64,000 nucleotides of DNA from Lachnospiraceae bacterium (GTDB lineage Bacteria > Bacillota_A > Clostridia > Lachnospirales > Lachnospiraceae): NCBI GenBank assembly GCA_028694115.1, contig JAQUUB010000018.1, forward strand, positions 1-64,000, read 5' to 3'. Positions 1-8,166 of the stretch are shown here, piece by piece; position 1 is the stretch's first letter; the number at the start of each line of letters is the position of its first letter. Both the position numbers and the translations under genes were made by a program. The notes under the pieces were generated by a model. It was not told where the DNA came from, made no database searches, and worked only from the letters and a program-made list of their open reading frames with translations.

Positions 1-150
1 TTTGTTTGTGGTGAACTAATTATACACGAAAAGGGAGGTCATTGCTTTTTTAATGTAAAAAGTGATGCAAAACCAGAAAGTTCAAGGGTTTAGATAAAAA
101 GAGAAGGTAGTAAATTTGACACTACCAGTGAAGAATGGGAGGCAGTTCAA
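1..150. other. Window edge, no intact gene
   Basis: No open frame that can be supported. Similarity to the Rpn-type gene further right starts only near position 128, so the sequence left of that point is unrelated to the nuclease debris that follows. Confidence 0.4.
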
Positions 151-336
151 ATGAATATTTTAGAGATTGGCGAACAAAAAGGACGCGAGCTTGGATTAAG
201 GGAAGGGCTAGAACAAGTAAAAAAGGTAAATGAATTAAATAAAAAATTAGTGGAACTTAATAGAGTAGATGATATTCTAAAGTCATCAACCGATGAGGAA
301 TACCAGCAAAAGCTCTTTGAGGAATTAGGAATATAA
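128..336 (+). pseudogene. 3' fragment of an Rpn-family (PD-(D/E)XK, transposase-like) nuclease gene
   Basis: The 61-codon frame from the ATG at 151 encodes only the charged C-terminal tail (NILEIGEQKGRE..., ending FEELGI). It is nearly identical in DNA and protein to the tail of the disrupted Rpn gene at 6082-6262. The nuclease core is absent; the similarity begins abruptly near 128. Rpn/PDDEXK_2 proteins are recombination-promoting nucleases that often occur as multicopy, decaying genes. I read this as a truncated duplicate, not a working small protein. Confidence 0.7.
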
Positions 337-390
337 ATCATTATGAACCGGAAAAATATCGTATAAAAATTCTTATAAAGATATAACTGA
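337..390 (+). pseudogene. Second scrap of Rpn-family gene
   Basis: The stretch containing ATCATTATGAACCGG at about 340 matches the middle of the Rpn gene around 5491-5535 (IIMNRENIVLKDI) with small indels and stops. It sits directly behind the C-terminal fragment, so parts of two gene copies are joined out of order. No product is expected. Confidence 0.5.
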
Positions 391-505
391 AGGAGAAGCT
401 TTGGATTTCTTTAATAAAAAACAATCTTGGATAAAATCCAGGTAAAATTTGAATAGAAACTACCCTATGATTAGGGTATACTACGAGAAAACTGGAGGTG
501 GCGAC

Positions 506-1240
506 ATGTTACGTATTGCCATTTGCGACGATATACTGGAGGAGCTGAAAAACATTGTCACGCTTACCAATCAATACATATTCACCTACGGTCTTGATGC
601 CGAGGTGACAGAATTTAATAACTCTGATAAATTAATGAATGCTATTAAAGCAGAGAACTTTCATCTTTATCTATTAGACATTGTCATGCCGTTGGTGAAT
701 GGATTGGAATTAGGCAAAGGAATCCGTCGCCTTGACCAGGAGGCACAGATTATCTATGCCACTACAGAGCCACAATTTGCTTTGCAGGCATACTCTGCAA
801 ATCCTATAAATTATCTTATTAAACCAATTGATAAACAGAAATTATTTGAAACGCTGACCCTTGCTATCTCAAAAATAGACCTTTCTGGGGAGCAGTCGTT
901 TACCATTAAAACAATGGATAGTCTGAGGGTTGTAAAACTAGCAGATATAGTCTGTTGTGAATATCGCAATCATGTTGTTATCTTTAGCTTGGCAAACGGT
1001 GAGAAAGTAGTCAGTCGAACGATTCGGGAGAAATTTTCTAAATTCAGCTCGCCGATTTTAGTTCATAAGCGTTTTCTACAATGCCATGCTTCGTTTGTAG
1101 TTAATATGAGATATGTAGAGCGTTTTGCTAAGGACAGTTTTACACTGTTTGGTGGAATAGTAGTGTCCATTGCAGCAAAACAATACCCTGTAGTTAGGGA
1201 TACCTATATGGACTACCTGATGGAAAAGGAGGGAAAATAA
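506..1240 (+). CDS. LytTR-family response regulator (AgrA-like), cassette 1
   Basis: 244-residue protein: receiver domain (about 1-125) with acidic pair D8/D9 and probable phosphoacceptor D58 (LYLLDIVMP), followed by a LytTR DNA-binding domain (about 135-240). I chose the ATG at 506 because GGAGGT lies 7-8 bases upstream; the longer frame from 449 has no such site. The next gene, its sensor kinase, overlaps by one base (TAATG), indicating translational coupling. LytTR regulators bind pairs of short direct repeats one or two helical turns apart; such repeats lie at 2567-2601 before the secreted-protein gene. No agrB/agrD-like peptide genes are present, so the signal is unknown. Confidence 0.9.
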   Translation: MLRIAICDDILEELKNIVTLTNQYIFTYGLDAEVTEFNNSDKLMNAIKAENFHLYLLDIVMPLVNGLELGKGIRRLDQEAQIIYATTEPQFALQAYSANPINYLIKPIDKQKLFETLTLAISKIDLSGEQSFTIKTMDSLRVVKLADIVCCEYRNHVVIFSLANGEKVVSRTIREKFSKFSSPILVHKRFLQCHASFVVNMRYVERFAKDSFTLFGGIVVSIAAKQYPVVRDTYMDYLMEKEGK

Positions 1241-2526
1241 TGAGCCAGCATATTCCGGAATTTTTGAGGGCTGTGATTTCTACCACTGCCAATGTACTAC
1301 TGATGATGATACTTTTACAGCCGAAATATTCTAAAACAATCACCCGACTGACTATGGCGGGTATTCTTGCCGCTGATTTAGGTACTGCGATTTTTTGTTA
1401 TCTCAGTGGGAACTTGACTCTGCTTTCAAAACTTGACATTGTTTTGTTTGCAGTGCTTTGTTTCGTTGTGCGACCGCTATTCAAAGATAGCTTTATGCAA
1501 TGGCTTTTTTCCTATCTTACGGTCCAAAATATCAGTGATGCAGTTATTATACTAAGTTTTATTGGTTCCAGGAAACTGCCATACCCCCCTTATGCAAACT
1601 CGGTGCTGCGAGTCATTCTGTTTGGTGGAGTGATCCTCATTTTGTCACACTATGTAAAACCTTTGTACCGGCAGGCGGTAGATCATTGGACAGCATACTT
1701 TGCTGTAGCACTGGGAATTTATATTACGTTCAATTATTATGTTCTGTCTTCAGACAACATTGTTGTTATGCTGACAGAGGAAGCAGTACCCTTACTGTTG
1801 TTGATTTTTATAGGTATTGCAGCCTATAGCTCCATTTTTATCTCCTTGAGATATCTTCAACGGGAATATCAGGTCAAAGAAGAAAACCAGAAGATGCACG
1901 CAGAGAGAGAATACATGCAACTGGCTGCAGGAAATATGTTCCATCGATTGGAACTTATGGAGGAGGTATCGGCACAAAACAGTCGTGCTGCTCATGATCG
2001 CCGTCACTTCAACAATGTTCTTTTAGAGCTTTTGGAGCAGGGGGAAACAGGAGAGGCCGTTGCTTTACTGCAGAATCAAAATCAGGCGGTACCTAAAATT
2101 AGTAAGGTCTACTGTGAAAATCCTGCTATTAATGCCGCTGTCTGTCACTATGAGGGTCTTGCAAAGCAGGCAGATATACCAGCGGAAATTGCATTAGATA
2201 TTCCAGGTGATTTGAATGTGGATGCGCTGGAATTTTCCATGGTAGTTTCCAATTTGATGGAAAATGCAATTCAAGCTTGTGGGATGCTACCGCGAAATCA
2301 AGCTCCATTCGTTCGATTCACCTGTAAAAGCGTGGGAAGGTTGCTGGTGGAAATGGAAAATCCCTGCACGGAGGGCACTACACTTGATGAAAACGGCCAT
2401 CCTTTTACAAGAGAAGATGGTCATGGCATTGGTAGCAAAAGTGTTGCCGCCTTTGCAAAGAAGTATGGTGGTGAATTGTTGTACAAAGTAGAAAATGGCA
2501 CTTTTCGAGTACGCCTTCTAGTGTAA
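1240..2526 (+). CDS. GHKL-domain sensor histidine kinase (AgrC-like), cassette 1
   Basis: 428 residues. The first ~205 residues are hydrophobic with about six membrane segments, followed by a short charged linker (205-230), an AgrC-type H-box AHDRRHFNN with the phospho-accepting His at 252, and a C-terminal GHKL ATPase domain with N-box (NLMENAIQA) and glycine box (GHGIGSKSV). It should autophosphorylate in response to an extracellular or membrane signal and pass phosphate to the preceding regulator. The start codon overlaps the regulator stop by one base. Confidence 0.88.
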   Translation: MSQHIPEFLRAVISTTANVLLMMILLQPKYSKTITRLTMAGILAADLGTAIFCYLSGNLTLLSKLDIVLFAVLCFVVRPLFKDSFMQWLFSYLTVQNISDAVIILSFIGSRKLPYPPYANSVLRVILFGGVILILSHYVKPLYRQAVDHWTAYFAVALGIYITFNYYVLSSDNIVVMLTEEAVPLLLLIFIGIAAYSSIFISLRYLQREYQVKEENQKMHAEREYMQLAAGNMFHRLELMEEVSAQNSRAAHDRRHFNNVLLELLEQGETGEAVALLQNQNQAVPKISKVYCENPAINAAVCHYEGLAKQADIPAEIALDIPGDLNVDALEFSMVVSNLMENAIQACGMLPRNQAPFVRFTCKSVGRLLVEMENPCTEGTTLDENGHPFTREDGHGIGSKSVAAFAKKYGGELLYKVENGTFRVRLLV

Positions 2527-2660
2527 TATAATAAACTGATATAAAAAAATCGATAATGAGAATAAATTTTTAAGTGTAAAAAAGAGTCTTTTAAGTGCAA
2601 AGGCTCTTTTTTAATTTTTTGAGTTATTATAAAGTCTATCATCGAAAGAGGAGAAAGTAT
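2527..2660 (+). promoter_or_regulatory. Intergenic control region: 21-bp-phased direct repeats, terminator hairpin, promoter of secreted-protein gene 1
   Basis: Two near-identical 13-base units, TTTTAAGTGTAAA (2568-2580) and TTTTAAGTGCAAA (2589-2601), are spaced exactly 21 bp apart. They are followed directly by a possible -35 position (2602-2607) and a -10 TATTAT (2625-2630), 17 bp apart. The spacing is that of known LytTR/AgrA-type operators (about 9-bp repeats with a 12-bp gap). The second repeat also lies in the loop of an intrinsic-terminator-like hairpin. Inferred target of the upstream regulator. Confidence 0.6.
2578..2613 (+). terminator. Rho-independent terminator after the kinase gene
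   Basis: AAAAAAGAGTC (2577-2587) pairs with GGCTCTTTTTT (2602-2612), closing a 14-base loop and ending in a T run. It would separate the two-component operon from the secreted-protein gene. Confidence 0.65.
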
Positions 2661-4955
2661 ATGAAACATAAGAAATTAAAGCAAGCAGCAGCACTATTTA
2701 TGAGTGTTGTAATAATGGCAACCGTGATACCGAATATGCCTGGAAGTAACGTTGAGGTACAGGCAGCAACACTATCCAACACACAGTTTGCCTCTAGTGA
2801 TGAACTATTATCTAAGTATAGTTTGTATGGAGATGGAGAAGGAACCATTGCAAGGATTAAATTTGGTTCAAGTGACAGAAAATGGCTGATTGCGGGGTCA
2901 TATGGGGTCTGGAATCCCGATGATAAAACCCTTGCTCTGCTATCGACAAGCTACTTTTGTAGTTGTGCATATGAAAGTAGCTCTAGCTATTCTAATAGTA
3001 CGATAGCAAAAACATTATTCCCAAATTACTTAAGTGGTACAGCCTATTTTTCTGAGACTGAGAAAAGCTATATGAAAGATACCACAGTATCATCAAGCGA
3101 CGTCGATGGAAAACTAAGTACTTTTACAGCAAAACTATATCTTGCGGATGCTAAGGAGAAAAATTCATTTACCTTTTATGTAGGTTCAGATAACCAATTT
3201 CCAATTTTATTAAGTGATTTATCATTTACAAATGGTTTTGTTGAAGGTATGGGTTATTTCTGGTTACGTTCGATGGAAAATGGACCCTGTGCATATGTAG
3301 TTTCTAGATATTTTATGGACACTTCTATCCAAACCAAACCGGTGAATTATGAATTAGGAGTATTGCCCGCTTTTGATCTGGATTTGTCAGCTGTCAGCTT
3401 TGCATCTGCTGCAAATGCAGCAACATCGGACGGAGCACTTACGATAGACAATGCATTTACGCTCAGATATGAAAGTGGATTGCTTGGCAGTGCGACCATC
3501 AATCCATCAGGAACCAGTATCGCAGTATCAGATGCACCAGCAGGAACCTATCTGGTGGTACAAAACAGTGATGGTGCATGGGCAAAGAGTGTGAGTGGAA
3601 CTAAAACAATGAATGCAAGTGAAGTAACGATTAATGGTTCGGCACTTTCTTCTTTGACAGGATGCAGGGTATGGCTGGAAAGTACCGATGCAGACAGAAT
3701 TACCAAGGGGACACTAGCCACGCAGTTAGCAGAGTGTGACGTAACCATAACCAATCCATCAGACAGTCATATCAGCTACAGCTCTGTAACAGGAAATGGA
3801 AGCGAAAGCCAGACAGGACTGACAGAAGCCATGACCAATGTGTTGTATATAGCGGATAGCGGGTATTACTTTCCAACGGATTACAACAGTGATGGATCTA
3901 TGAATGGTAATGGGGTAACCGTTACCAGAGACAGTGATACCCAGATTACGGTATCCGGAACGCCGACAGCAAATGCGAATATCACCCTTATTGCAGCGAC
4001 AGAGAAAGCAGTACAGGATGCACCGACAGGGTTAAGTGATGGTATAGAAAAAATTGCAGGGACAACCCCAGCAATGGAATATGCCTCTTCCACAAGTGCA
4101 GCAACGTGGGATTCGTGTACAGATGGAAATACCACAGTAGTAGCAGGAACGTGGTATGTCAGATACAAGGAGACAGATACCAAAAAAGAAAGTCCTGCCA
4201 CACAAGTTATTGTCACATCATCAGGGAATCCACCATCCACCATATATCATTCCATTACGGCGGTAGTATCGCCAACCAATGGTGGAAGTGTAAGTGGTGG
4301 GGGGCAGGTGCCAGATGGTGGAAGTACAACACTGAAGGCAACTGCAAACAGTGGATATCATTTCCAGAAATGGACAAAGGGCGGTAATACCGTCGGAACA
4401 TCGAACACGTTACTACTTACTGGTATTGTAGAAGATGCGGAATACACAGCATTTTTTACGAAAAACAATCGTGATTCAGAAGAGGAATCAAAGAACGAAG
4501 CAGAGAACGAATCAGATACCCAGAAAGAGGCCCCAACACCACAAATACCATCCGCATTACCGTACCGTACGACCCAGGGAACCTTTAAGGGGGAGAAGAA
4601 TGCATTTAATATAAAGGCTTTGGAATCAAGTGTAACAAGTACGACGAATCAGAATACACTTGCTAATTTTTTTACAACACAATATTTCAGAAAAAAAACA
4701 GGAACAATTATGGCCTGCTACGATATGTATGCACCATGGGGTGCTAAAAAGGAATGGAAGGAAGGAACCTGTAACTTCTCGTGGAATATGGATGGCATCA
4801 GGGCAGGAGATACCGTGTTTGTTATCTGGTACAATGAACAAAATCCACTGGGAGCGCAGTTTATAAAAGCAATGGTATCAGCCGATAATCGGATAACCTT
4901 CACCGTTCCCTATTTGGGTGATGTATCCACCATTAGCATTGTGAAAGTGAAATGA
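2661..4955 (+). CDS. Large secreted protein with DUF6273-like, InlB-type repeat and conserved C-terminal domain, cassette 1
   Basis: 764 residues from the ATG at 2661 (AGGAG just upstream; the 22 codons before it lack a start signal). Signal peptide at 1-~37 ending VQAA. Residues ~50-250 resemble DUF6273-type domains (YFWLRSMENG, GVLPAFDLDLSA). A divergent InlB B-repeat (YHSITAVVSPTNGGSVSGGG..., ~530-605) is followed by an acidic linker and a ~125-residue C-terminal domain (ALPYRTTQGTF to the end) shared with the protein at 10443. There is no LPXTG motif or C-terminal anchor. Probably a secreted or cell-surface protein under the adjacent two-component system. Function unknown. Confidence 0.82.
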   Translation: MKHKKLKQAAALFMSVVIMATVIPNMPGSNVEVQAATLSNTQFASSDELLSKYSLYGDGEGTIARIKFGSSDRKWLIAGSYGVWNPDDKTLALLSTSYFCSCAYESSSSYSNSTIAKTLFPNYLSGTAYFSETEKSYMKDTTVSSSDVDGKLSTFTAKLYLADAKEKNSFTFYVGSDNQFPILLSDLSFTNGFVEGMGYFWLRSMENGPCAYVVSRYFMDTSIQTKPVNYELGVLPAFDLDLSAVSFASAANAATSDGALTIDNAFTLRYESGLLGSATINPSGTSIAVSDAPAGTYLVVQNSDGAWAKSVSGTKTMNASEVTINGSALSSLTGCRVWLESTDADRITKGTLATQLAECDVTITNPSDSHISYSSVTGNGSESQTGLTEAMTNVLYIADSGYYFPTDYNSDGSMNGNGVTVTRDSDTQITVSGTPTANANITLIAATEKAVQDAPTGLSDGIEKIAGTTPAMEYASSTSAATWDSCTDGNTTVVAGTWYVRYKETDTKKESPATQVIVTSSGNPPSTIYHSITAVVSPTNGGSVSGGGQVPDGGSTTLKATANSGYHFQKWTKGGNTVGTSNTLLLTGIVEDAEYTAFFTKNNRDSEEESKNEAENESDTQKEAPTPQIPSALPYRTTQGTFKGEKNAFNIKALESSVTSTTNQNTLANFFTTQYFRKKTGTIMACYDMYAPWGAKKEWKEGTCNFSWNMDGIRAGDTVFVIWYNEQNPLGAQFIKAMVSADNRITFTVPYLGDVSTISIVKVK

Positions 4956-5342
4956 TTTTAACGAGGTTCAGTGGACAGCGTACTTTACTGTAGCTGTAAG
5001 AATAAGAAATTAAAACAGGCTAGAGCCATGACGGGATGTTATGGCTCTGATTATTTTATAGAAAAATCAATACTAAAAATATGGACAGATGATTTTTTTC
5101 TGTTACACTAATAAACAAATCTACAGTTATTCATATCAATTACAGAAATTCTGCAATTCTGGCAATCATTCTGCCAAAAAATTCAACAATCAAAATTCAT
5201 AATCAAGATTACTTTTAACCAAATTTAAAATGAAAAACAATTATTATCAAGTAGACCGAGAGGATGGTGATATCAACAGAAAAAATAGAAAAGAAGTATT
5301 TCATTCTTATCGATAAAGAATCGGTTTATTTTTATTGCAAGA
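4956..5342. other. Gene-free stretch with a collapsed cassette remnant and a terminator
   Basis: 4968-5003 resembles the kinase gene around 1683-1718 (HWTAYFAVA becomes QWTAYFTVA), and 5001-5020 resembles the first codons of the secreted-protein gene (2667-2686; 17 of 20 bases). A terminator follows at 5022. The remaining AT-rich sequence to about 5340 shows no supported gene. Confidence 0.45.
5022..5057 (+). terminator. Rho-independent terminator after secreted-protein gene 1
   Basis: AGAGCCAT (5022-5029) pairs with ATGGCTCT (5041-5048), an 8-bp perfect stem followed by GATTATTTTATAG. Confidence 0.7.
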
Positions 5343-6262
5343 AAACATAGAAAATCATATAATGGAGCTACTTACATTAATCAAAATGAGAAGGAAAAAT
5401 TATTAGAGCAGTACGATTTCAACTTAAAAGATTTTGCATTATTTCTATCGGTTATGAAGGATAAGCGCGCTTATAAAAATGTCTTAGAGATCATTATGAA
5501 CCGGGAAAATATCGTTTTAAAAGATATAAAAGTAGAAGAGGTTGTATTAAATGAGCAGGGGAAACGGGCGATCCGTTTAGATGCATGGGCATTAGATGAA
5601 GAGGATATTCAATATGCCATTGAAATGCAAAATGATACAACCACTGATTTTATACCAAAAAGATCTAGATACTATCAAGGAATGCTCGATGCTCCGATCT
5701 TGAAGTCTGGCAAGAAAACAAAATATAAACATCTACCAAAAACGTATATTATCTTTACACCCATCTGCATGCTTTAGCATGCACTTAAATCAATAGTTGA
5801 ACATGTTTTTTGTTCAACATTATTACAGAGGCAGATATCTTTGGAAGAGACCTTGCATGCTACACCTTCGAAAACCGCTGCAAGGAGATACCAGAATTAA
5901 TGCTGGAGGATGATGCTACAAAGATATTTTTAAATATGACGAGTTAAAATGGGAGTAAAGAACTGGTAAGTCTGTTACAATATATGAAACACACCACATT
6001 AGAAAATCCAGAAGTAATCAGGAAAGACAAAAAACTATTGGAACTAGACAGAATTGTAACCGAAGTAAAGCAGAGTGAAGAATGGGAGGCAGTTCAAATG
6101 AATATTTTAGAGATTGGCGAACAAAAAGGACGCGAACAGGGATTAGAACGAGTAAATGAATTAAATAGAAAATTAGCGGAACTTAATAGAGTAGATGATA
6201 TTCTAAAGGCAGCAACCGATAAGGAATACCAGAAAAAGCTCTTTGAGGAATTAGGAATATAG
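5343..6262 (+). pseudogene. Rpn-family recombination-promoting nuclease / PDDEXK transposase-like gene, disrupted
   Basis: Reading from about 5343, the frame gives an N-terminal part (QYDFNLKDFALFLSVM..., with RLDAWALDEEDIQYAIEMQ, the nuclease core D...E-x-Q pattern). It stops at 5777 inside a 65-bp hairpin repeat (5757-5821). Coding resumes at 5822 in a shifted frame (ITEADIFGRDLACYTFENR), has a nonsense TAA at 5945-5947, and then runs in the same frame through 5984-6262 to FEELGI. Removing the insertion rejoins the expected TYIIF-ITEADIFG. So there are two independent lesions: repeat insertion and a stop codon. Its tail duplicates 128-336. Confidence 0.85.
5757..5821 (-). repeat. Hairpin repeat (modules C-D) inserted in the Rpn gene
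   Basis: On the minus strand this reads module C (GTTGAACA-N7-TGTTCAAC, plus-strand 5796-5818), a 13-base spacer, module D (GCATGCTAAAGCATGC, plus-strand 5767-5782) and the tail AGATGGGTGTAAA. The same order and near-identical sequence occur at 54046-54110. The flanking reading frame shows it was inserted into coding sequence. Confidence 0.85.
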
Positions 6263-6271
6263 AATCAATGG

Positions 6272-6300
6272 TTGCTCCAAAACCACCTTTGTGGTATTAT
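6272..6300 (+). promoter_or_regulatory. Promoter of the ABC-F leader
   Basis: -35 TTGCTC (6272-6277), 17-bp spacer, -10 TATTAT (6295-6300). Transcription would start near 6307, just upstream of the leader-peptide ribosome site. Confidence 0.6.
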
Positions 6301-6314
6301 GACCAATAAGATTG

Positions 6315-6450
6315 AAAGAGAGAGGTGAAAAAATGAGAATATAATTTACTTTTGAGACATGATAGTTTTGTTATGCAGTAACACAAGGAATGTGATACTG
6401 TTTTCATGTTGCCAAAAGTGGATTATGATTCTCATATCCTCTCTTTTTTT
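6315..6450 (+). promoter_or_regulatory. Leader-peptide transcription attenuator upstream of the ABC-F gene
   Basis: A strong ribosome site (AGAGAGGTG, 6319-6327) precedes a three-codon frame. That start region forms the 5' arm of a long stem: AAAGAGAGG (6317-6325) pairs with CCTCTCTTT (6438-6446), and ATGAGAATATAAT (6333-6345) pairs with ATTATGATTCTCAT (6422-6435, one bulge). A T run to 6450 follows. An internal hairpin, CAGTAACACA (6377-6386) with TGTGATACTG (6392-6401), sits between the arms. A ribosome stalled by an antibiotic on the leader would block the 5' arm and prevent termination, as known for several ABC-F and erm genes. Confidence 0.72.
6333..6344 (+). CDS. Leader peptide Met-Arg-Ile
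   Basis: ATG AGA ATA TAA directly after an AGAGAGGTG ribosome site (5-8 bases away). Three codons only; its likely role is to position a ribosome on the attenuator stem, not to make a functional product. Confidence 0.6.
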   Translation: MRI

Positions 6451-6547
6451 GTACCGTTTTTAGGGATATTATAATAAAAATGTGAGGAATATTGGAGAAT
6501 GGAAATCATTTGGCAACAGGTGATTTTTTTGCTTGGGAGGAATGTAT

Positions 6548-8062
6548 ATGGCACAAATTAGTGTAAAAAATTTCACATTTTGTTATGAGGGAAGTTTTGA
6601 TAATATTTTTGAAAATGTATCTTTTTCCATAGATACGAACTGGAAACTTGGTTTTATTGGACGGAACGGAAAAGGGAAAACAACCTTTTTAAATATTCTG
6701 CTGGGTAGATATGAATATCGTGGTGCAATTAGTAATACGACCTTGTTTGATTATTTTCCTTATGAGTTATCGGATCAGATGTATTCTATGTGCGCATCAG
6801 AGTTTCTAATTGATGTAAAGCATGGATGTGAAGAGTGGCGTGTACTATGTGAATTAGATAAGCTGGATGCTTCGGCTGAGCTTTTGTATCGGCCCTTTGA
6901 CAGCTTAAGTCATGGAGAGCGGACAAAGGTTTTTCTAGCCATTCTGTTTTCAGGAGAAAATGATTTCTTGCTGATTGATGAACCGACGAACCACTTAGAT
7001 CAGGAAGCTAGAAATATAGTAAAGGAATATCTTAAAAATAAAAAGGGTTTCCTACTAGTATCCCATGATAGAGATTTGCTGGATGCATGTATTGATCATG
7101 TACTTGTCCTTAATAGAAAATCTTTGGAGATTCAAAGTGGCAATTTTACAAGCTGGTGGGAGAATAAGAGGAGAAAGGATTTATTTTCGGAGGCTGAAAA
7201 TGAAAAACATCTTAGAGAGATTGCATCCTTGAAAAAAGCAGTAGATCAATCGGGTCGCTGGGCACAGAAAAGTGAGAATCGTAAAATCGGATTTGATCCA
7301 GTGAAAGAGCATGAAAGGTCAATAGCTACCAGAGCTTATATTGGTGCAAAGACTAAGAAAATGCAGGCGCGAGCGAAACAGTATGAGCGAAGGATGGAAC
7401 ATGAAATCGAAGAAGCGGAAGGATTACTGCAGGATATTGAAAATCCTGTTTCTTTGAAAATAAGTCCGCTTGCGTATCACAAAAATACTTTGATCTATGC
7501 AAAAGATTTATCCATAAGATATGGGGTGGAGGAGAATGCGGTACTTCAAAACTTTGATTTTGAAATCAAACAAGGGGAACGTATATTTTTGCATGGGAAG
7601 AATGGATGTGGGAAATCAACCTTTATCAAAGCGATTCTTGAAGGGAGTGATAACAATACCTTTTTAAAAACAGGTGAGATAAAGGTGAGCTCTGGTTTAA
7701 TTATATCCTATATCAATCAGGATACCAGCTTTCTTCATGGAGATAGTAAGCAATTTTGCAGGGAAAGAGGATTAGAAGAAAGTTTGTTTTGCGCGCTGTT
7801 ACGCCAGATGGATATGGAACGTGTTCAATTTATGAAGCAGCTAGAGGACTTTTCAGAAGGACAGAAGAAGAAGGTAATGATTGCTGCAAGTCTTATGACT
7901 CCGGCGCATATTTATATCTGGGATGAACCGCTAAATTACATTGATGTATTTACAAGAATGCAGATTGAGGAACTATTACTTTCTTATCTGCCGACCATGA
8001 TTATAGTGGATCATGATATCCAATTTCAGGAGAAGATTGCCACAAGAGTTGTGGAAATGTAG
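6548..8062 (+). CDS. Lsa-type ABC-F ribosomal protection protein
   Basis: 504 residues with two ABC domains and no membrane segments. Domain 1: Walker A GRNGKGKTT, signature LSHGERTKV, Walker B LLIDEPTNHLD. Domain 2: Walker A GKNGCGKST, signature FSEGQKKKV, Walker B IYIWDEPLNYIDV. The charged interdomain linker (~190-300) is the antibiotic-resistance-determining region in this class. Wording of many segments (DTNWKLGFIGRNGKGKTT, IWDEPLNYIDVF) follows the Lsa group, which displaces lincosamides, pleuromutilins and streptogramins A from the ribosome; substrate here is inference. Start chosen at 6548: GGGAGG is 7 bases upstream, whereas the ATG at 6542 is only one base from it. Controlled by the attenuator at 6315-6450. 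Confidence 0.88.
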   Translation: MAQISVKNFTFCYEGSFDNIFENVSFSIDTNWKLGFIGRNGKGKTTFLNILLGRYEYRGAISNTTLFDYFPYELSDQMYSMCASEFLIDVKHGCEEWRVLCELDKLDASAELLYRPFDSLSHGERTKVFLAILFSGENDFLLIDEPTNHLDQEARNIVKEYLKNKKGFLLVSHDRDLLDACIDHVLVLNRKSLEIQSGNFTSWWENKRRKDLFSEAENEKHLREIASLKKAVDQSGRWAQKSENRKIGFDPVKEHERSIATRAYIGAKTKKMQARAKQYERRMEHEIEEAEGLLQDIENPVSLKISPLAYHKNTLIYAKDLSIRYGVEENAVLQNFDFEIKQGERIFLHGKNGCGKSTFIKAILEGSDNNTFLKTGEIKVSSGLIISYINQDTSFLHGDSKQFCRERGLEESLFCALLRQMDMERVQFMKQLEDFSEGQKKKVMIAASLMTPAHIYIWDEPLNYIDVFTRMQIEELLLSYLPTMIIVDHDIQFQEKIATRVVEM

Positions 8063-8166
8063 ATCAACCGTGTGACTAGTAGGTTGCATTTCGTGGTAGT
8101 TTACATTAAAATGAAAACTCAGATTACGAAATATGGACTTATGATAAAGAGGAAGAAGGTGGATTA

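Noticed and set aside
506..2526. Agr quorum-sensing system
   Set aside because: Kinase and regulator are AgrC/AgrA-like, but no AgrB protease or AgrD precursor is found in either cassette or the gaps around them.
3881..4243. 120-codon minus-strand frame within secreted-protein gene 1
   Set aside because: Shadow of the repetitive Thr/Ser-rich coding sequence; no start signal or recognisable product.
5796..5818. Module C (GAAC ... GTTC) as a LexA box
   Set aside because: The half-sites are separated by nine bases instead of four and the sequence belongs to the hairpin repeat.
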